60,000 bases of DNA from Tubiluchus corallicola. Its lineage: Eukaryota; Priapulida; Priapulimorpha; Priapulimorphida; Tubiluchidae. The DNA lies in NCBI GenBank assembly GCA_030141605.1, contig JAQGDQ010000054.1:312001-372000 (forward strand), read 5' to 3'. A program made the position numbers and the translations under genes. Within the stretch, counting starts at the first letter, position 1; the number at the start of each line of letters is the position of its first letter. Of the stretch, positions 53,629 through 60,000 are shown piece after piece. The notes under the pieces are model-generated. The model was given only the letters and a program-made list of their open reading frames with translations. It was not told where the DNA came from and made no database searches.

Positions 53629-56600
53629 AAATGGTGCCCTCGTCGGAGCTGTAACCTCGAATCTTATATATATACCATACCACCAAGATTTACATATAGT
53701 AGATTATAGTATCTTTTGGTGTAAATGACAAAAGTAAAAAAATGTCTATGTCTACATAGACATAGCCATAGACAGTGTATATGTTTCCTATATATGAGCC
53801 ATTTCCTTTAAGAATGAACACGTAACATTGCGAAGTCTTGCTATCAATAGACCAGCGCGTGTTGACTGATGGATGTAAGTCCTTCGCCTAACACAATTAT
53901 AAGCTCAAAAGAGGAAGACATTAATTCTCCCGTAGACGCGTTATCTGACGCTCAGCAGATATGACAACGAATGAATGTCTTATACAGGAGCAACGTGACG
54001 GCGGCAGGCGCGGCATCTGGAGGGGGTAGTTTCTCTGAGAAAACTACAATTTAGAAATTTAAAACAATACCTACTGAAATAATATTGCTACATGCATGAA
54101 TCTATTAATTAAAAATAGTCCTGATTTTACTGCATTTTCAAACTTATGCTTAAATTTTAAAAACGCAGTCAAGCATTTTTTCAAATTTTTGGATTCGTTA
54201 TGAATTCGCCCCCTTATCTGGTCATAACGTGCCTTCCAGGTAATGAAATTTCGTCTCTAATGAAATTAGCAGAACAGCAATTTGCAAAATCTAACGGCTA
54301 AGCGAATACCCGAGTGTTTAATATTGCAAATGATGCTGATGATCCATGGTCCAGAGACATTTGGGCGTGGCCTAGACCTGATGTGACGTCAATCAGGCGC
54401 TAAATTAAGAAATAAGTCCTGCGATAACGTAATTTACAGTGACTTGCTATTACATTGTATAGATGTTAATTGCAGTAGCTCTCGTATGATTTCACAACAG
54501 TCAGGAGTAAACTCTTGCGGCCTGCTTACAGGAAATCTGAGAAAATTCTTAGCCTTACCTTACATCGAATTACACTGATTACCAAATTGCTACATTTATA
54601 GTTTTAACTCGTTACAATGATTGAAGATTTCTAAGTCAATTGTTACAGTACAAATGGTACAACCTATACAGGTGGAGCGTGGCTGGTTACAAAATTAAAC
54701 AAAAAGTAAATGTTATTTCAGCTGCACTATAATGATGAACATGCAAGTAAATAAACGTACATTATGTAGTACTGATAGTAAATATTAAAACTACATACAT
54801 GTGTGTAAAACGTAAAACGCGATACTCTATTAATTCTGTTTACAGCACACTTAGTAAGTTAATATGAGAATCATTAACTTCATAAATTAGTAACAACTAT
54901 AATAAACACATCATTCCTCCGTAATGGCACCTACAATGTATAATCTTCGAGTTAAACGTCAATTAACAAGTAACCTGTTTTTGACCATTTTAGCAAATGG
55001 TTATCAACCTGATAATCGTACATTGCGTTCTTGATGCGTTTGTGAAATTACTAACAGAGATTTTCGTAACGTGCGATAGGATTGGTACATGAGTTTTATG
55101 GCCTACAAAGATGATTAGGATAAAAATGCGATTTATGCGTAATTCCCACTCAGTTTAGAAACATGTATGTCGAACAGTAATTACAATGGAAACAAAGTGG
55201 TGCTACAAAAGAGCCTATATTTTACTGCTGTATTTTTTCTGTCCGTTGATTTAGTATGAATATTACTATAATAAATAAAAAATTTCCGCGTAAGTAGCAG
55301 TAAATTCTCGGTAAAATTACTTTTACTAGTTGACAGAGTAAAAGTCATCAATAAAACTATAAAAATCACAAAAAACAGAGCTTCGCTGTTGCAGTATCGT
55401 CGACAAACAGTTTTTTTAACATTTTAGGTTCATAAATGTGCACCACACGGCTTCATAGACGCTGGCAGCTGCAAAATGAGTTCTCTAATGACTCTGAATC
55501 ACATCACAGCGTTTATCATAAACTAGCGACATACAGATTTTCGTGTTTGCGGCATACACGCTTGCAAGTGTTCATTAATTATGTAGTAAGAACCTAATAC
55601 TGCTAATGAGGTAATAAACGTTTAGGTTTAACTGACTACTACAACGACAACGACACGGCCACAGCCACAGCCATTGAACTGCTACGTAAACTGCTACCAC
55701 TACCTGTACCACCTCTAGTACTACGCTTGCAGGGCCCAGCAAATTTTAACGTAGGCCAACGCATATTGTTCTGAGCAAAGTACCAAATTAGAATGTTGCC
55801 AATTACCTTTTGCGAGCTTTTTTAGTTTAATTATCGTATGATTTAACTTTTGCATTTTTAAACTTGGTGGTAAAAGCCCAAGCGGCTACATTACGGAATT
55901 CGTTTATTTTTTGCATCTTCGCAATTGAAATTAGGTACGTGTTTTTTTGCTTGTTGTTCACTCAAGACAAATTCCAACAGCCACCAAAAGAAATTCAAGA
56001 ATGCAACATTTTGATAATAATTATCCACACTTTAATAATATAACTCGATCATTCTTCCGCTTATTTATTCATTTTATTGATTAAAACTTTTTCTGGGCAA
56101 AAGCAAGAAAGCAAGGCCTGCGTGATCCACAATCTTTTTCTTGACTTCAGGTCTGTCTGTCTGTCTATCTGTTTGTTTCTTGGAAGATTGCCAGTCGTAA
56201 ACTCAGTGAACTCATAAAAAGTGTGACCCGTTTGTAGTTACAAGCAACCCCCTCCCCTGGTCCCAACGCCTTCCTCTATCAGCTTATAATCAGTGATAAA
56301 CAAACGAAACCGAGGCACTTAAACAACAACGCAGGAATGAAACGCGTTAAAAGCCCAGAGTGAAATAAATGGCTAATCACACACCACGAAAAGTAACTAA
56401 CTAACGTTTACATGTTTCAAAGAGCTTCCTCTGCAAGGTATGTCAACTAATGGCGCACATCCTTCCTCCGCGTGAGGCTTCTCTTAGTTAATTCCTTGCG
56501 TGAGCTACATGACTTGATTAATTAGAATTTTTAGAATGGATAAATTGTTGACATTTCCGTGCTTTTTACGGCGTAGTTTAGTCTCTGGCGATTAAGTGAA

Positions 56601-56865
56601 ATCTCAGTAGATGGGTGACAAGCACCGATAATGGTCAAAGACCACGTGCTTGGCTTCATGCTATATTACTGAGTGTGAGACACGACAGGTCTTGAAAACG
56701 TCAGAGATATTTTTAATATTGGTTAGGTTAGGGAGGATTAGTATATTAGCGTTCAGTGGCCGTAAGGTGTGTAACACTTGTCTGACACTGTATTTCTCCT
56801 GAGCAGAAAAACTGAAAAGCCAGTAATCCAATGCTTCGCATTCCAGACTAGTATCTCAAGGGACA

Positions 56866-56985
56866 GACAGGCCAGAGCGGTTGAGAAATACAGAATGTCA
56901 TACAATACATTGGTCAAAATCCTTATACGTCAACGTTCAAGGAAAGCAAAAAGCCTTGGGTTCGACTCTCGGTGGAGCGTACAAT
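56866..56985 (+). repeat. Possible tRNA-derived repeat
   Basis: A-box-like AGGCCAGAGCGGTTGAGAA and B-box-like GGGTTCGACTCTC, about 85 nt apart, farther than in a tRNA; an insertion or an old SINE. Confidence 0.35.
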
Positions 56986-58245
56986 TTTTTCGGACTCTAA
57001 CTTAGCACTGCTTTCGTGCATTTATATGACTGATCTGCTGATCTCGGGTTTTCAATTCTGCAGGACGGCTGATAAGTGGAAAAATGAAAACAAAATTTAG
57101 AAATTTTTAACGGCACTGTAACACTCCACTTAGATTTAGTAACGATAAACGCAAACTTTTACGACAGGACAATCATAATAATTTCATAAGAATCTGTTTT
57201 AGTCGTAAATTTGTGACACGAATAATTGGAAAGTATACTTCGGAGGAGAATTCAAGAGATGCTAGTGCTTTGTAGCATGTAACTACCATTACTACTCCAT
57301 TTTACTTTTCCAGCTTCAAGAGCAAAACAACAGGCAGAAGAGCGTAATGAGTATAGCAGTAAACAGAATGGGAAAATTGCTTCTCCAGACAGCGGAAAAC
57401 CCATTTAGTTCTGAAAACTGATCTTCTGACGTCAGTAATCCGTCTTACAAGGAAGAAAAAGACGTCGCTATTCAGTGATTTATGCTTTTTTTCACGCTAA
57501 CGGCTAAACTGTTTGATTTCTTGCGAAACAAGACATGGTGTTATTTAGCATATTTTATATATAATGCATAGTGTTGAAAAGTGAAGCATTTCATGAAATT
57601 TGAAGTAATTTATAAATTTGCACTACACATAAGTCAAATATTTGTTGTAGTGTAATCCACTAGATGGTTTTCTTCATAGTGACTTTCAAATGACTTTTCG
57701 CCTGGACTCAAACTCTTGACGAGCTTTTATTTGATATAACAAAGTTAACGTATAATGCATCAATTATCATTACGATGTTCACAGAAGATATTAGAACCTG
57801 GTGAACCCATCTTCGGTACCTGGTCGCTTTTCCTGTTGTTAAAAAACATATGTCATAATTTGACACAACGTTGATGATATTTTTGGTACGAACGCGTGAA
57901 ATTTAAGGCATTTATTTCACTTTCAAAATGAAGCAAAACAAGAAATGAAGCTAATCAAACTAGAAATATCTTGACCTGAAAACCTTGTGCGTAATCATTT
58001 AAGTAAGTGAAACTGCATACAGAGAATACAAACAACCTAAGTGGATGCGTCCTGTAATTAAGAAGATAAGTTGCGTTTACTCTCAACTTGGCATTTTTAA
58101 TTTGTTTCACACGACCAGTGACGAATCAACGAGGAAGTACAGACGGCAGGAAATGAGAAAAGTTGCAGAGTAAATCATCGTCAATATAACTAAACTTACT
58201 CGATGTTATCTCAGTCTATCTGGTGATTCTGATGAAGCTGATGAT

Positions 58246-58309
58246 TACTACTACTACTACTACTACTACTACGACGACGACGACGACGATAATGATGATG
58301 ACGATGATA
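58246..58309 (+). repeat. (CTA)n-(CGA)n compound microsatellite
   Basis: CTA repeats change abruptly to CGA repeats, then GAT repeats. Confidence 0.9.
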
Positions 58310-58868
58310 ACATTTTATTTAGCATTATTCATATTTAACCAAGCAGGGTGTCGAACACGCACACTAACCTGAATAGGTAGATTTTAGAGGCAAAATAATA
58401 CAACCTAGCCGCTAATACGCATATTGCAACATCACCAGGGATATACTGGTGAAATAAAGTATGGCACTTAAATAACATTGTGAAAAGTTTGACGACTGTC
58501 AAATAACAGTTATGACCAACATAAGAAGCAAATAATTTGCACGGCATAGGTAAACTGCTTCTGATTGAGCGGCACCTTGCGTGACTCTAATGCGCAGCGT
58601 TTAATTAAAACTGCGTCACAGTTTAAATAGAGAACCAGTTAGGAATTAACAACATGTTTGATTTAATCTTCAGAGCAATCGTTCAATTTTCAAGTCATTT
58701 TCGGCGAGTGCAACAACTTGGCGACTATGTTAAGTAGCGTCGACCCTCATCAATAAATGGATGGGTAACCACAGGGAAACAGTGGTTGCGCGGTTTGTTC
58801 TGTCAAACTTTAGCCTCCTTCGTTCAGTGAAGATGTGCATACGTTGGAGAGATAGAAAGAGGGAGAGG

Positions 58869-58997
<129 letters not shown>

Positions 58998-59667
58998 GGA
59001 GAGAGGTAAAGAATTCATTTGGATCACTATTTTCAGGTGGGTCACATAGATGTGGGTCTGAAGCAAGAAGCTCAAGAAGCTTTTTTTCTTAAAGAAGGTT
59101 TAAGTTTATTTTTGTGAATGCTGTAGAATCATACTAGAACATATTATAGAAAACTACATCAATTTTAAGACCGCAGCTTCTAGCAGTCACCTTTTACTGC
59201 AGAAGCGGCAAAGAACTATAATAAAGAAAGGATTCTAGCAGGTCAAAGAATCACAAAAAGTGCAATGATGGTATAATAATGTTTGTAAACGTTTTAATGA
59301 TAATTAATGATAATGCACACTACAAAAACTTTAGTGCTTATTTGAACCTAGTGCCACTGCATTGCGGGTTTAACCCTACAAATATTGTACCACTCTGCGT
59401 TGCTTCTGTCTATAGAGTCCTTTATACTCAAGCAGTGCCATGTTTATTTGTATGCAAAATTGCAGTTGTCCAGAAGCTAATACTGTACAGAGATATCTTC
59501 TGCATTGTGCAACTAAGCAGAAATCGATATGGATCTCCTTTATCAGGGCTAGGGTCATTAACTGCTGGTGGGTCGTGGGTGTGGGACAATGTTTGAACTG
59601 GCTTGTGGTATCTGTGGGTCAAATCAAGTGAGTGGTGGGTCACGTTTAGTGACCCATTTTCAGCTCC

Positions 59668-59681
59668 GAGAGAGAGAGAGA

Positions 59682-59755
<74 letters not shown>
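59668..59755 (+). repeat. (GA)n microsatellite
   Basis: About 88 nt of GA with two early AAAG interruptions. Confidence 0.97.
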
Positions 59756-59757
<2 letters not shown>

Positions 59758-60000
59758 ACGGCGAATGACGCTAAAAACTTTTAAGTTATACAAGTTTCCT
59801 CAATTTCCTACGAAATGTTTTGCATAACTTTGTAACGCGTTTACAAAATGTCAACTTGAAATATTTCTTTTTCTTTTCACACATAGCAAGACCTGCGTGT
59901 TGTTATTACCATCATTGCCATCACTGTAAGTGTGTGTACTCTGTAATGCTTCTTACCGCAAATGAAGCTTAATGCATGCGTTCACCTATCATGATTTTAT

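Overview
The window is AT-rich animal genomic DNA with spliced genes, dense microsatellites and degenerate transposable elements. The family present (receptor guanylate cyclase with extracellular ligand-binding domain, kinase-homology domain and cyclase) and the intron sizes (about 0.15 to 7 kb) point to a metazoan, probably an invertebrate. I cannot place the phylum from sequence alone.

Two genes are supported. They are paralogues lying tail to tail. Gene A (+ strand, exons from 155 to 14350) starts upstream of the window: only the transmembrane segment, kinase-homology domain, dimerisation linker, catalytic domain and a long C-terminal tail are here (14 exons, 774 residues plus a partial codon). 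Gene B (- strand, exons from 44449 down to 16083) has 22 recognised exons coding 1119 residues: the second half of the extracellular domain, transmembrane segment, kinase-homology domain, linker, catalytic domain and a different long tail. Its N-terminal exons were not recognised. All exon junctions I placed are GT-AG and keep the reading frame. Eight consecutive-type blocks have identical coding length in the two genes (105, 72, 150, 141, 124, 244, 99 and 92 nt), which shows a common ancestor. Gene B has one additional intron, splitting the 244-nt block into 82 + 162 nt inside the catalytic core.

Layout: 1-14.6 kb gene A with introns holding a hAT-type element (397-2128), tRNA-derived repeats and a 10.3 kb minisatellite; 14.4-16.1 kb the convergent intergenic/3'UTR region; 16.1-44.4 kb gene B, with a 6.9 kb intron (24.2-31.0 kb) containing a second minisatellite and a SINE, plus a compact hAT-like element (39503-40420) and a LINE reverse transcriptase remnant (about 41 kb); 44.5-60 kb has no gene I can support and is dominated by repeats and large (GA)n arrays.

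Functionally, both proteins should be single-pass membrane receptors that make cGMP when ligand binds outside. Every metal-binding, guanine-specifying and transition-state residue I looked for is present in both, so both look active. Their unrelated tails suggest different intracellular partners.
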